Below the pieces are notes generated by a model. The model did no database searches and had not been told where the DNA came from. It was given only the letters and a program-made list of their open reading frames with translations. A stretch of DNA of 64,000 nt from Paulownia fortunei (taxonomy: Eukaryota; Streptophyta; Magnoliopsida; Lamiales; Paulowniaceae), in assembly GCA_019321725.1 (NCBI GenBank), contig CM033108.1, positions 2,984,001 to 3,048,000 of the forward strand, read 5' to 3'. Made by a program: the position numbers and the translations under genes. Shown piece after piece: positions 13,368 through 26,960 of this stretch. Numbering within the stretch: position 1 is the first letter of the stretch; every line of letters starts with the position of its first letter.

Positions 13368-14085
13368 AAATTAAATGGGTTAAATATACTTTACCCATTG
13401 TAATATTATTTTTGCATCAATTACCCTCATTTACTAATAAAACCTTTAAATATCTTCCTAAAACAATAAAATTTATATTGATGGACAAAAATACCCTTAA
13501 GTTAAATAAAAAATTAAATTCACTTTCTCCCCTCTTTTATAAATTATATAGTATTTTGTCATTTCAACAATTAGAAATTAATTATTTGATTCTATATTTA
13601 TTTAACACTAATTTTATTAAATAAATTAAACTTTAATTAAATCAAAAATAAATAAACAACAAAATATATAATTTCAATAGTATAGAGAAGGCACATTAAA
13701 GTTTTAGAAGAACATGCCACATAAATATATATTACTACCATTTTATATAAAGTGTTTTATTAAGTAAATATTATAATTTATATTAATTAATTGATATTAT
13801 AAATGTATAAATATTTTTATAATGTAAGGTATGTATGTAAGTTAATTTATTTAATAAAGTTAATGTTACATAAAATATGAGATCAAATAATTATATTTAA
13901 TTTTAGAGGGAGCAAAATACTATATATTCTAGGGATAAAATGAATTTAAATTTTTATTTAACTTATGGGTATTTTTGTCCATCAATATAAATTTTATTAT
14001 TTTAAAAGGGTATTTGAAGGTTTTATGGATAATTGATGCTAAATCAATAGTATAAGGGGTAAAGTGTATTTAACCCAAATTAAAT
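13368..14085. mobile_element. Mutator-like MITE with long TIRs and 9-bp target duplication
   Basis: The element spans 13377-14076 (700 bp). Its left arm (13377 to about 13532) and right arm (about 13930-14076) are inverted copies of roughly 150 bp; the ends are GGGTTAAATATACTTTACCC on the left and its imperfect inverse on the right. It is flanked by a perfect 9-bp direct repeat, AAATTAAAT, at 13368-13376 and 14077-14085. Long TIRs plus a 9-bp duplication are the signature of Mutator-like elements. The roughly 400-bp centre is AT rich and codes for no transposase, so the copy is non-autonomous. The exact duplication suggests a fairly recent insertion. Confidence 0.9.
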
Positions 14086-15480
14086 TTTATAAATATTTAC
14101 TTTGAAATACTCGTTACACTCTTCTTTTTGTAATACACTACTTTTTATTTTTATTTTTTATTATATATGTAAATTTATGAATTATGTGTGTAGCAATATG
14201 CATTTTTCTAAACGTATTAAAATGTTAATTGACTCTAAATTTTTATTAAACAAATTTTAAAAAAAGGTCAAAAATTATATAACAACTCTTAATCAACCAT
14301 AATTTCTTATAAAGAAGAATTTATTGAGAGCTACCTTGATTATAAGTTATTTAAAACATTACGTGTGGCGATCAAATATTTTTTAGAATCAATATACATT
14401 TTCTAGTTTTATGCATTCTCATTTGACCTTTTTTATGCGCCATTGGCTAATTGTTGAGGGAAAAAGCATAAATCTTATGAAAATGCTTTTTGAGAAGATT
14501 ATAATATGTTGTTAAGTATTTTAGTTTTCTTCTAACATCAACTCTTCTTTATAAGGATAGTTATGAAAATAAAAAAATTTCAAAATGTTGAATTTAAATA
14601 TATGAATGCTATATAACACCAACCATTCACTTGAAGCTACAAAATAAACTACTCAATTTTGTAAAAATTCATTGAATAATATTGAATAACATGACAATTA
14701 TTACGATTTGAAAGTTTAAAAACGTTAAAAATTAAAAAAAACAATAGTAAAAAAATTAAAGAATTTAACTTTATATATAACAAATTAAATAAATGTGTTA
14801 TGATAGAGGGAGTATCATGCAATTCATCTCCATTTTTAGATTGATCTAACAAAACATTATTAAAGTTCAATATGTAATGGATAAGTAAACAATATTTTCT
14901 TAAAAAAAAAACAGGAAAGAAGAAATGGAAAACATCTTGACCCTTTTACCCTCTTCCCCTCCGCGGCTTGGCTTGTAAACCTTGAAGCCGAGAAAAAACA
15001 GCCGCCTGATGTTTTTCACGAGAGCTATAGAGAACAATAGAAACAAATGTAAAAAAGAAACTGAACTCACTCCAACTCCGATGGATTGTGGTCTTTATAT
15101 ATATATATATACACACACACACATCACAACTGTATCTATCACCATACCAGTCTCGCCATTTCTAACCAACAATTGCTTATCCATGAAAAGCTCAAACATA
15201 ACTCTCTTCCTGTCTGCAAATAAAACTCCAAACGAAAAAGGTTCTCATTGAAACTCGTAAAATAACAACAAAAAAACATAATAAAAGAAATATCTCTCAC
15301 GGAATCATATAGTCCTGCTTTTTCTACTTTTCTACAAAATCTTGGAGTTTTCTTGAGAGAGAAAGAGAAAGAGAGAGAGATTCCCTGGTAAAGAAAGTGG
15401 CGTTTGATGGACCCCAAGACTATGTTGCATTTATCCATCACGGGTTGCTAAAAAACAACATATGTTTAATACTCCCATAA
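14086..15480. other. intergenic region upstream of the xylosidase gene
   Basis: AT-rich DNA without a supported gene. It includes a (TA)n(CA)n compound microsatellite near 15097-15123 and GA-rich tracts at 15355-15380, close to the xylosidase promoter. Confidence 0.6.
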
Positions 15481-15499
15481 TCTTGAATTCTTTTATCTC

Positions 15500-15506
15500 T
15501 ATAAAT
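15500..15506 (+). promoter_or_regulatory. candidate TATA box for the xylosidase gene
   Basis: TATAAAT lies 121 bp upstream of the ATG at 15621. It would place transcription start near 15530 and leave a 5'UTR of about 90 nt. Position and motif fit; no other evidence. Confidence 0.45.
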
Positions 15507-15620
15507 TCCACTTCTCAAGATTGCTACGTACTTACTACTGCTACATTCACTTCATATCCCCATTTTTGCGTTTTTTTCTTTCCTTTTATGTTCCTTCGCA
15601 GGGAGGTCATAAACAACACA

Positions 15621-18600
15621 ATGGCCCCTGCAAAACACACTGTTTTCCTCGGTTTTCCTATCCTCTGCATTGTTCTACTCAATTTCAGGCTCGTTTTTGC
15701 TCAGACACAGCCCGTTTTCGCCTGCGATGTGTCGAACAATCCCGGGTTGAGGAATTTCAGCTTCTGTGATCCGTCATTGGACGTGAAAGCCAGAGTGGAT
15801 GATTTGGTGAGTAGGCTGACATTGCAGGAGAAAATCGGGTGGCTGGTGAATGCTGCAAAGGGAGTGAGTAGGCTTGGAATACCGAATTACGAGTGGTGGT
15901 CTGAGGCTTTACATGGAGTCTCGTATGTCGGGCCGGGAACCCGGTTTTCGGGCCTTGTTCCGGGCGCCACTAGCTTCCCTCAGGTCATTCTGACTGCGGC
16001 AACTTTCAACGAATCGCTGTTTGAGACCATTGGAAAGGTAATATGTGCTTGCTTCATTCATTTTAATCATGCCAGTTCTCATTTTCCCAGCTTCATTCTT
16101 TCAGAGCCTTCCGTTTTTCTTCTCGTATTATCATTTTCCAGGCCCGGTTGATTGTTCTGTGGGCTTTTCAAGATTGAACTTTTGAATGCACCACACTTCA
16201 GTGCGTTTCTGTGTGTCATGTTTTGGTTAAATTTGAACGAAATTGTCAAACCTTTGCATTTTTTATGTGGATTCTTGCTATCTAAGAGAGCTGGTGTATG
16301 AGAAAGTGCAGATTTTGTGCTTTCCAGCATTAATGGCTTTTGTCCAATGCAAGAAGTCTCCAATGTGCATTTTAATGGATTTTAGCTTGTTTGCAGTGGT
16401 TGTTTGTTGAATTTATGCATCTGGATCTGTCTTCTTAAGTGAATTCTCATTAGCATTTCTCCGTATGTCAGACAATTAAGTTAGAATTATCATTGGTTTT
16501 AGCCCTTCTTCAAGAATATTCAGTTTCAACTGATGTAATATTAATTTTCTGCTATTTATATTCTCTCTGCTCTCTGTTTCAATAGTCACATCCATTTTCT
16601 TGTTGAGTTTACAAAAACGACACACGGTTTCTTGCAAAATAGTATGTGAACTCTGAAAGGCAATTTCATTACACGTATGTCACCATCACATTATTTTCTT
16701 AAACCTTATATTTAGAGCGTCGGTTACGTTATATGCAAACGGCAAGCTTGTATTATCTACTGTTGCAGCTGGTGCACACTACGGTGCCGTATTATAGACG
16801 TCGTTATGCTGATTGTATCAATCAGAAAATCTGTCTATCAATAAAGTAGTTGATGTTTGAATAAGCAAATTGTTTAGAAATACTTTTGGAAAGTAGGTGG
16901 ACTCCTCATTATTGGGGTTTGAATCATCAAGCTCACGGCTCTTTTGCTTTAGTCTTTATTCAGTGAAAAAGAATAAATCTTGGCCTTGCAAATAAGGTTG
17001 ATCTGATTAAGACTGGTTAACAGACGAAGATAAATCACCGTCACTGTTAGACAGCAGAAACTTAATAGCAACTGGCAAGCATGATTCTAGCTTGCTAACT
17101 AACATCATTTTCAGATATCATATCCTTAAATCATCTAGGCATTGCTGTGAACTGTCAATTATGTACACCAACCAGTCACTGATTGAAAAGTGACACTCTT
17201 TATTTATCTTCTACTAGAAATGCAGATGAATCATTATTCTTAGCTAGGCTTTGTGATAATCTGACAAGAAAGTGAAGTCAAATTTAATGTGGGATTAGTC
17301 AAAAGTTCCAACTAATCTTTAAGGTCACAACCGGATTAGGTACTAGGCCTTGAAAATATGTTTGATGTTTGCAGGTGGTTTCCACTGAAGCAAGAGCAAT
17401 GCACAATGTTGGATTAGCTGGATTGACATTTTGGTCGCCAAATGTCAACATATTTCGTGACCCCAGATGGGGAAGAGGCCAAGAAACTCCTGGAGAAGAT
17501 CCTTTGCTTTCCGGCAAGTACGGTGCAGGATATGTAAGAGGGCTGCAGCAAAGAGATGATGGTGATAAAGACAGACTTAAAGTTGCTGCTTGCTGTAAAC
17601 ACTACACGGCTTATGATGTGGATAATTGGAAAGGGATTCAGAGATACAATTTCAATGCTCTGGTATTGCTTGACAATGGACCAAAACTTTCATACTGGTG
17701 CAAATTATTCTGGGACTTAATCATAAATCGATTTTTTTGTTTTTTTCTGTATTGAGTTAGGTAACACAGCAAGATTTGGACGACACATTCCAGCCACCAT
17801 TCAAGAGCTGTGTTCTTGATGGAAATGTTGCTAGTGTTATGTGCTCGTACAATCAAGTCAATGGCAAGCCGACTTGTGGGGACCCTGACCTGTTGTCTGG
17901 TGTGATTCGTGGCCAATGGAAGTTGAATGGGTATCTATTGTGTTTGTTATAAAATGGAAAATTGTCGACATTGTTATTGCCTAAGAAAAGGGGAGAATAA
18001 CACTAAAAGAAATGCTGCTCGTGTTTTGGTCGGTGCAGGTACATCGTTTCAGATTGTGATTCGCTAAATGAGATGTTCTATACCCAACACTATACCAAAA
18101 CACCAGAGGAGACAGCTGCTTTGGCTGTGAACTCAGGTATGCTTTATTTCCTCTCTAAATTCTTCCATTTTCCGTCAGAAGATATCTGTCTCAGATCATG
18201 GCATTCAGGATTTTATTCACTTTTTGTGGAAATGGATACCACTGTTATGCCACTAATGCCAAAAACACCTTAGCTATGACGCAAGGGACATAATTATCAC
18301 TTTCTACACGCAGGCTTGGATCTCAACTGTGGGGATTTCCTGAGCAAGAACGCTCAATCTGCAGTAGATCGTGGACTACTCAATGAAACAGTAATTGACA
18401 AAGCCGTCTCAAACAATTTTGCAACAATGATGAGATTGGGATTCTTTGATGGTGACCCGAGAAAACAACTTTATGGAAATCTTGGCCCGAAAGATGTTTG
18501 CACAACAGCAAACCAGGAACTTGCACGTGAAGTTGCACGACAAGGGATTGTTTTGCTCAAGAACGCTGAAGGCTCGCTGCCCTTATCCCCTACTGCCATC

Positions 18601-19892
18601 AAGTCCTTGGCAGTAATTGGCCCCAATGCTAATGTAACCCACACAATGTTAGGCAATTATGAAGGTATTCTCAACTCTACAGATATTCAACAATGATCTT
18701 ATAAAGTAAACATTCTTCTAGTTTTCAATAAGAGTTCAGGAACATTCTGATTTATGATAATTGTACCATCTTTCACTCAGTTTGGAATAATTTGCAGGCA
18801 GTCCATGTAAATACACGACTCCGTTGCAAGGCCTAACAGCCTCTGTTGCCACAGTTTATCAGCCTGGCTGTGCCGACGTGTCATGTGGCACTGCTCAAGT
18901 AGACGCTGCCAAGAAAATAGCAGCCGCGGCTGATGCTGTGGTTCTGATCGTGGGTTCAGATCAATCAATCGAGAGAGAGAGCCTGGACAGGGTGGATATT
19001 ACTCTTCCAGGGCAGCAGCAACTTTTGATATCTGAGGTTGCAAATGTGTCCAAAGGACCTGTAATTCTTGTCATAATGTCCGGAGGGGGCATGGATGTAC
19101 AGTTTGCAAAAGATGATCCCAAAGTTACTAGCATCCTCTGGGTTGGTTTCCCTGGAGAAGCCGGTGGGGCTGCAATTGCCGATGTAATCTTTGGAAATTA
19201 CAATCCAAGTAAGCCTTCCTATATAATCATTAAAATCTATGAAATGTAACATGAAGAGTTTAATAAAACATCATATGATCTTGAAGTGCCATTCACATTA
19301 ACTACTTTATGGCTATGCAGGTGGAAGACTGCCGATGACTTGGTATCCGCAATCATATGCAGACAAGGTTAACATGACTGACATGAACATGAGACCAGAC
19401 CCTGCCACGGGTTATCCTGGTCGAACGTATCGTTTCTACAAGGGACCAACGGTCTTTTCATTCGGGGATGGACTGAGCTACTCTGCATTCAATCATCACT
19501 TAGTTAAAGCCCCAAAGCTGGTGTCTGTGCCCTTAGAAGAAGGACACGTTTGTCGTTCATCGACATGTAGGTCCATCGATGCTGTGGAGCAGAGCTGCAA
19601 GAATTTAGCCATTAACATTCATCTGAGAGTTAAAAATGTTGGGAAAATGAGTGGAAGCCACACAGTTTTCCTGTTTTCTAGTCCCCCACAGGTGCACAAT
19701 GCACCTCAGAAACACTTGCTGGGATTCCAAAAGCTGCATTTGACACCACAGGCAGAAGGGCTGGTCAGATTCAGTGTAGATGTTTGCAAGCATTTGAGCG
19801 TGGTGGATGAAAAGGGCAACCGGAAAGTCGCATTGGGAGAGCATCTTCTTCATGTAGGAAGCTTGAAACATTCCTTGAACGTGAGAATTTGA
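15621..19892 (+). CDS. BXL4: beta-D-xylosidase (GH3), BXL3/BXL4 type
   Basis: Seven exons: 15621-16037, 17375-17662, 17761-17930, 18039-18136, 18314-18664, 18798-19208 and 19321-19892. They sum to 2307 bp and encode 768 aa, the normal family length. A signal peptide (about residues 1-27) marks it as secreted to the cell wall. The GH3 N-terminal domain carries [16 protein letters not shown] and the VSDCDS motif, whose Asp297 is the expected nucleophile. The C-terminal domain carries [11 protein letters not shown], where the acid/base Glu is expected (Glu500 or Glu502), and a fibronectin-like domain ends the protein. Family members remove terminal xylose, and often arabinose, from xylan and arabinoxylan. 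Wording such as [13 protein letters not shown] and [15 protein letters not shown] matches BXL4 more than BXL1/2. I chose the ATG at 15621 over an upstream in-frame ATG at 15462 because it starts directly at the signal peptide and lies after the TATA box. Intron 1 is 1.3 kb and holds nothing evident. Confidence 0.95.
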
Positions 19893-21204
19893 AGAAATCC
19901 TCATGGGCCATTTTTCTTTTTCTTCTTCTTCTTTTTTTTTTTGAAAAAAAAAAGAAAGAAAGAATGTTTTTCACTCTCTTTTTCCTTCTTTTAAGACAAA
20001 AGAAAGAAAAGGAGGGAATAAGTCAGATCACAATTGTAACAAGGAAGTTTGTTCTTGATTTGATTCTTTCAAATGCCAACTTGTGTAACCAAAAATTGTG
20101 ACAAGGAAAAGGAATTGCCATTTTTATAACATTTCATCTCTTATTGCTTGAGAATTATATGAGAAATGACTCTACTCAATTTTTATACTTAAGGCTATAT
20201 TACTGTTCAAAATGTGTTTGGTCATATGGAATTGAAACTTCTAAAATGGTCCCTTTTTCCCAATGAATTTGAGTTTTTTTTTTTTAATGAAGTAATTTAT
20301 TAAAGTATTAAGGTCCCAAGCTCTAATTACTCAAAAATATACCATTATAAGATTTAGAAGAATTCAATACCCATTGCTGTAAGCCCAAGCTAAGCATCAG
20401 TTGGCCAGAGGTCAAAGTTCGATCTTTAATTTTTTTTTATTTTTATTTTTTTGCGTTTTTGATCTTACATATTATTTGGTTATAAAGCATATTTAGACAT
20501 ATTTGTGTTTAACATTTTCCTATGTCCGTACAGCTTCATCTAAAACTATACAAAATCACTCATCCATTTTAGTATTATATAATAATTTTTGCCACACAAT
20601 ATGAGAGCGTTTAAATAATTGTTATATAAGTTAAAAAAGGAAATAACATAAATTTACAACATTTCAATATAAGTACAAGTTTTCAAAAATTAAAGAAAAA
20701 AATAGTATTTATTACCTTTAAGAAAAATAAGTAATCTTTTTAGATATTTAATCAGAATACACCTAACTTGTGAGATATTTCTTGTACTTAAAGGCGAGAT
20801 TATATGGAAAATTCCACATAGAAATTCCATTAACCACAATAATTTATCTTGAAAAATCTCCTTTAATAGTCAACGATTGTGATTATTTATCCTAAATTTA
20901 CATGGGGCCCTCGGTGGTTCATCTTGTCTGTCAAGCTTTTGGGCCTGACTCTTAAAATGCTTTAGAAATTGCGTACATGGGCTAAGTACTGGGCCTTCGG
21001 GCTGCCCCATTTGAACCAATCAAATTTTATCGAGTTTTTTTTTTTTAAAGCAAGTTTTACATAATAAAATTCTTCACTAGCAAGTATTTAAATTGTTGAG
21101 ATGCGGACATAAATAAAATTCTTATCTCATATTAATAAGAATTGCTTGGGCTCATTGGAGTATCTGCATTGTACCAATTTTGCCCCCAAAAAATGGCCAA
21201 ATCC

Positions 21205-21267
<63 letters not shown>

Positions 21268-24168
21268 CAAAGACACATCAGTTACTAGAAAAGGTTTTTA
21301 TAAGGTGACAAAGTTGGATTTACAAATTAAACATTAGACAAATAATCTCAATTTTTTGGGTTAATTTATAAAATAAAACAGAAAAATAAATAAAAAAATA
21401 ATTTTCATACTGTCAAATGCAAAATTAAAGTTGAAAGAATAAAACCCATCCATCTTTAATTTATGACCCCTCAAATGTAGTGGTTAAGAATCAAAGCGTC
21501 ACATCTAATAAGATGGAAGTTTGAAGAAAAAAATTGTGTTACGTTTCAAAATAAAAATAAAAATAAAAAATTTGAGTTGATGACGTATTACCCTTCAATC
21601 TTATCGATCCAAGCTAATGAAAATGAACTAGAAAGGCCAAATTGAAGTCCCTTTTCTTGCTTTTATTCTCCAACAAATTTAAGAAAGTCTTCAAGGAAAA
21701 ATACAAAATAAATTTGATCTTATGCTACATAAATTCCTAGTTTTGGTCTTTCTAGTTTTTTATATCTATTTCCAAAAAAAAAAAGGAAAAATCTAGTATG
21801 AAATCCATCGCCCATATTAAGTAATTGGCTTAATAAACTAAGATTCCATAGCCTTGCACAAAGTCCATTTGCATTGGCTTTGGCCACCACAAAAACAAAA
21901 AAATAAATAATAATAATAATTAAAAAAAAAATAAAAAAAAAAAATACTTTGCACAATATGCTGTCACTTAGATCCCCTCACCCCTATTAAATAATAAATT
22001 ATAATTGAAAACCAATCCCTTTCCCAAGTACAAGAAGCCACAAAATAGCTCGACTTCTTCTATTATTTTTAAAAGATTCATAACCATTGGAATAAGCTAA
22101 GTGACACCAATCTTCAATCTTGGAGGAGCCCTCTTTCCACTTTGATTATTATATATTGCATTTCAATGATCAAGAGGTTGATTGATTTTGCTAACTTTAT
22201 TTTTATAGTTTTGGTTCTTATTGTAAAAAATATAATAATTCTGTAATATTTTTTTATAATTTAAAGGACAGTTCACAGGAGAATATTTCACTAACTTTGA
22301 GAAAGAAAGGTTGTTTATAATGTTTTTGAAGTCTATAAAATAATGAATTTCAGATAAAAATAAATTATCAATTTATTTGGATATAATAATGATGAATTTA
22401 TTATATATTTTAATTCAAATTAACTAACTTAAATTGTATAACAAGTAAGCTAGAATTTTTTTTACGTTTCTTTTTCAAAGAGATTAAAAGGTTAATATTT
22501 TATTTTTAGAACTCGTAAGATCTTCACCTAAAATTTTAAATATTTTGTACGAGTTATAAGCTGATAAATATCATATTAGATTAGTTAACTATCATAACTT
22601 AAAGGGTCATTTTGAAAAAAATAAATAAATTGTGTTATCAAATGCAAAAAATGTTTTTATTAATCAAAGGATTAGGTCGGGAAAGACAGCGATATGCCAC
22701 ACTCCACCTAGGTAGGATTTCTTTGGAAAAATTAATTAATACAACATATCTCCCAACCCCAAAATTTATATTATGGAATTTGCTTATGAGTTCATCTATT
22801 ATTAAATATTTGCAACTTGGTACTATCCCATATAAAAAAAACAATTTCTTTTACAATTTAAATATATATTTATTTATTTATTTTGAATTATTTTCTTTGA
22901 TTTTGACGTGGTTGTCCACTAATTATGTTTGGTCACAAAATTAATTATTCATAGTTAGTGTTTTATTGTGTTGAAAGGTCGCGAACTTTTTATTTTTCTA
23001 AAGATTGACTTTATTTCTTGCAATATGTCAAAATTAGATAAATTATTATCAATATCGTAAGCAAAATAGTTGACTGGGATGAGTGCCATGAGACCATTAG
23101 GAGTAAAAGCTATGGGCATATATGGCTAGGGAATATTAATGATACATAGTAATAAATTTTTTCAAATTTTTAAAAATAATTTAAATAAAATACGATATTT
23201 TTATATGAAACGGAAGTCTCGGATATATTTTCATACATAGTAATGTGATAAAATCTCTTATTTTTTTTATTAATATAATAATTTATTTCTGAATTTTATT
23301 CTTATTTCAATAAGATGACATTATGCCGAGTGATTTTTCCATTTTTTCAATATATATATTTAAGTTTACGAGATAACATAATTTCTATCGATAATTTTTA
23401 CACATAAATACATTATTTTTATAAAATAATTAAAAAAATTGTATCGATATATTTCCAAAACTAATTATGAAATTTAATAACATTTTTTGTTATGTATATG
23501 AGATATTGTCTATTTTTTTTAATTATTTTGAATAATACATGAATTATGAATTTTATGAGTTAACGAATAATTCTCAAATCTCGATTTTTAAACTACAACG
23601 ATACTCATAATTTAACCACAAACTTCAAACTTTTAATTGAGCAAGGTTTTTTTTCAAAAATAAAAATAAAAAATATCTAATGAAAGGTCGAGATTAAAGT
23701 AATGATCTCAACCTATCAAGTTTTACTCTGGTTCGATTCGATTATCACCTCTCGAAACTATAAAATTAGAAAATAAAATTGAGTTGGACGTTATTTTCTA
23801 GCTATAATTTTTTCATTAATCTACATAAACTCGAAATAATTGAAGAATTGGTCCTTGAAACCTCTCTATTTTTATTTTAGATTCAATAAATAAATTGAAT
23901 TATTGTTACTAGTATTATTAGTATTTGGTGAGAGGGTTGCAATTGCATGGTCCCCTCCAAGTTGTAACGTGCTTTTTATTCTTAGTAGGCTCCGTTTGCG
24001 TTGTCACACTTGGTTGATTTCTCCTGCACTTCAGCCAATCATCTTCCGCTTTGTCGCTTTCCGACACGTGTGCGGTGCATTGGTCTATGCGCCATCTCTT
24101 TTGTCGTTTTCCATTCACCACTTCCAGGTTTATAATGCAAGTTCACATTATAAGCACAAATAAATATA
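19893..24168. other. 3'UTR of the xylosidase gene, then intergenic DNA
   Basis: The xylosidase 3'UTR begins with a CTT/poly-T run and a poly-A run near 19918-19955; transcription probably ends around 20100-20170. The rest is AT rich with no supported gene. It has a compound microsatellite at 21205-21265 and a GC-richer patch at 23935-24125 with a palindromic ACACGTGT near 24064, but no coding exon follows that patch. Confidence 0.55.
21205..21265. repeat. compound (TA)n(TG)n microsatellite
   Basis: About nine TA units run straight into about twenty TG units. This is a typical hypervariable plant microsatellite in intergenic DNA. Confidence 0.95.
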
Positions 24169-25421
24169 AAGGTAAATTTGCACTTCAACCCCTAAAAAGT
24201 GGTATTTTTCAGTAAATACCCCACAACAAAGCAAGAAAATAACTTCGACCCACTATGATTATTTTTGCTGGAGCTATCTAAAATTACTTCCATTTCTAGT
24301 ATTTTACCATCTAAAATAACTTTTGTGGTTACACTTTACTTGGTTAAAATTAATGTCCCTCTTTTACTCTGATTTTTTTTAAATTATTACATTTCGTAAA
24401 GGATATTTTACTCCATTTGTTCCAAAATCTCATGAATTCATTTCTTGAAATAAAAAAATTAGTTACTAAAAAAATTAAATGTAAATATTTGATTATACTA
24501 TCAAGAATGCTCAATAAATGATATAATGTGAAGCTCTCAATAAATATGTTATTTATGAAATTTTGATTAAATATTTTTATAGGGCTTTATATATTTTTCT
24601 CTGAATCAGTAATAATTATATACAACACAATTGTCCTAGTGATTTCTTGAAAATTATAGCATATATACGGCCAATTTACCTGATCTAGTTTATGTATATT
24701 TTACTCATTGAAAAAATATTAAAACCATGATTAAAAACTTTTGCATGGATTTTTTTTATCATTTAATATATACGAGTTGCAACCACATAAATTAATTTTT
24801 TAACAATTTATAAGTTTTGCTACTCAAAGGTTTGCTCATTTAGAATTGAAATAAATGCACCCATAAGTGCAAAAAGCTGAATTGTCTTTGTCTATAATAT
24901 GAAAGACATAAAAGCTTACAATAGTTTATTGGTATTTTAACTCATCATGACTCTGTACATCCATGCGTGGAAAATTAAATGCAATAATTTTCTGTTTTTA
25001 TCTAAAATATATTAATATTCTTTTTTATTTTTTTAATGAAATCATAGCTATTTTGTTTAACTACTTTGACTAATTAAATTACCTATACAAAATGGTAAGA
25101 AAATGAAATCATTAAATAAAAAAAATGATAAAACTTTTGAGGAGAAAATGTTACTACAAAATAATATTAAAGAGTTAATTGTTTCAAAAAAAGCAATTTT
25201 AAGAAGTAAATTGCCATAAAACTTATAAGAAAAGTTGGTTATGGGGCAAAGTGCTTGGACATTAGCAATTTTAGGTGTTAAAGTGCTACAAAATATTATC
25301 GAAAGTGTAAATATTACCTGAAAAATTGACGAATATTAAGAAACCAAGTGCTCTTTATTGCTTTGTGAGGGGTTTATCATCAATATGATATTTTTCGAAG
25401 GGGTTAAGTGCAATTTACCTT
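24169..25421. mobile_element. candidate long-TIR transposon, about 1.25 kb, diverged
   Basis: The left end reads AAGGTAAATTTGCACTTCAA and continues through ACCCC and CAAAGCAAGAAAA. The reverse complement of the right end (near 25340-25421) reads AAGGTAAATTGCACTTAACC, followed by ACCCC and CAAAGCAATAAA. The arms align over roughly 80 bp with scattered mismatches and small gaps. No transposase ORF is present. The ends resemble those of Mutator-type MITEs in style, but I see no clear target duplication, so age or misplaced ends remain possible. Confidence 0.5.
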
Positions 25422-25774
25422 GATTATAATAAGTACTCTCACTTCCAAACAAAAAGTCTTTCCAATGAGAATGGTCCTCATTAAATTTCTTCTCTTATCT
25501 CTTTTATTTTTATTTATTAAAATTTTTTTTTCTTGTACTGGTCCCCTGCCCAATTGCATAATATCTTAATGCATGAGTAATTTTGACAATGGCCGTATGT
25601 TTATATACTCCACCAATGGACATCAACTTTCGATTCTTTCCCACAATTAAACATAGTGGGTGGAATTATTATTTTAAATAAGACTATATTTTTAAGGAAA
25701 TATTTCAAAAATAAAATATTGATATTAATGTTTTAATAGAAAATACGTACATTTAATTTAAAAAACTAAAAATT

Positions 25775-26116
25775 GAATCAAACGGTAGTCAAACTCGGTC
25801 GAATTGGTCGAAAAACTGGACAAAAACTTTTTTTTTTAAACCTTAAACTTGATTTTTGATTATATGCATGTGATTATTTGAATTTTAAATTTTATTAAAT
25901 GCATTTTTTTATTAGTTGGTTATCTTTCTCTTTTACTTTTTACAAAATAATTAATCTATTTCATTATCATTTTTTATAATATAATAAAAAATTATAGTCA
26001 ATTTTTATTAGATCAATTGAACTAACAATTAAATTGGTTCGACCGATTAAACTGTTGATTAATAACAAGATCCATTTGATCATTAATTCGATTTATAATA
26101 CTACTAGTTAACATTG
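25775..26116. mobile_element. diverged copy of the hAT-like repeat found at 56725
   Basis: From about 25860 on, this stretch follows the element at 56725-57173 in the same orientation: TGTGATTATTT, ATAATTAATCTAT, TCATTATCATTTT, AATTTTTATTAGATCAATTGA against TTTTCATTAAACCGATC, and a terminus ending CATTG against TATTG. It is clearly older than the other copy, and its left end is not resolved. Confidence 0.55.
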
Positions 26117-26619
26117 TTATTCGACCATGTGAGAAAATTCATATTAATTATTAGTAACACCGACATGGAATGGGTAATGGATTAATATTGACAGACAACT
26201 TTGGTACTATGCATGATTTTACAATCATCTACCCACATCCATTGCACACACGACACATCAAGTAACTGTTGTCTAAATTAAGTAATTGTCAAACTCAACT
26301 CTTAATCCACCTTTATATCTCTATCCAAATGTGAGCCAACTTTCTAAACCTTTGCAATATAAAGATCATTGAAAGAAATAACCATTTATCCAATAAATTC
26401 ATGTTTATTTTGTTTAAATAGAATAAAACAAAGTAATCTTGTCCTAAAACCTCGTTCTACTAACTTTGCATTTTTAGAATTACAATTAGATCTGTATTTC
26501 AAGTTTAATTTTTTTTTTATATCCCAAATAAGATTATTTTACAAGCAATTATTCAGAGAGGTTGAGTTTTATACCGAGTCAAGGTGAAATATTCATAATC
26601 CGAGTTTGACTGGAGGCAT

Positions 26620-26960
26620 GTTGTGAGTATGGTTGAAAAACAAATTAAACTATTTGATAGTCGATTCGAAATCGATATTTAAAAATTCATTTGAACTTAA
26701 TTTGTTAACTTAACAAACTAAATTTGAACCTATTTTTTCGTTCGATAAGATTTGAAACTCGTCTCGAACTCTATTCGATTAATAAAAAAATAAAAAAATA
26801 TGTATAAAAAATCAAACTATTCGAACTCGATTCATGTTCGACTCGATTAAAATTTGACTCGATTAAAGTTTGTTGAAACTTGACTTGATTAACAATTAAA
26901 TCAAACTCAATCACAATTTTTGAAAGCTCGATAAAATTCATACAATCTTGAACAGTAACG
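26620..26960. repeat. TTCGA/ACTCGA word-rich dispersed repeat
   Basis: Short degenerate words such as TTCGAACTCGATTC, TTCGACTCGATTAAA and TTGACTTGATTAA recur in both orientations over about 340 bp. Similar phrases (GAGTTTGAGTTGA) appear near 57640-57690. This looks like a decayed mobile repeat; the class is unknown. Confidence 0.4.

Noticed and set aside
13340..13624. 94-aa plus-strand ORF
   Set aside because: It lies across the left TIR of the Mutator-like MITE and is explained by that repeat.
15462..15620. upstream in-frame ATG that would lengthen the xylosidase
   Set aside because: It lies before the probable TATA box, and the extension would displace the signal peptide from the N-terminus.
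21470..21540. tRNA-like or SINE-like words (TAGTGGTTAAG followed by GAAGTTTGAAG)
   Set aside because: The A-box and B-box resemblance is weak and no cloverleaf or A-tail with target duplication could be built.
23903..24163. 86-aa plus-strand ORF with a nearby palindromic G-box
   Set aside because: No recognisable protein and no exon structure; the G-box alone does not make a gene.
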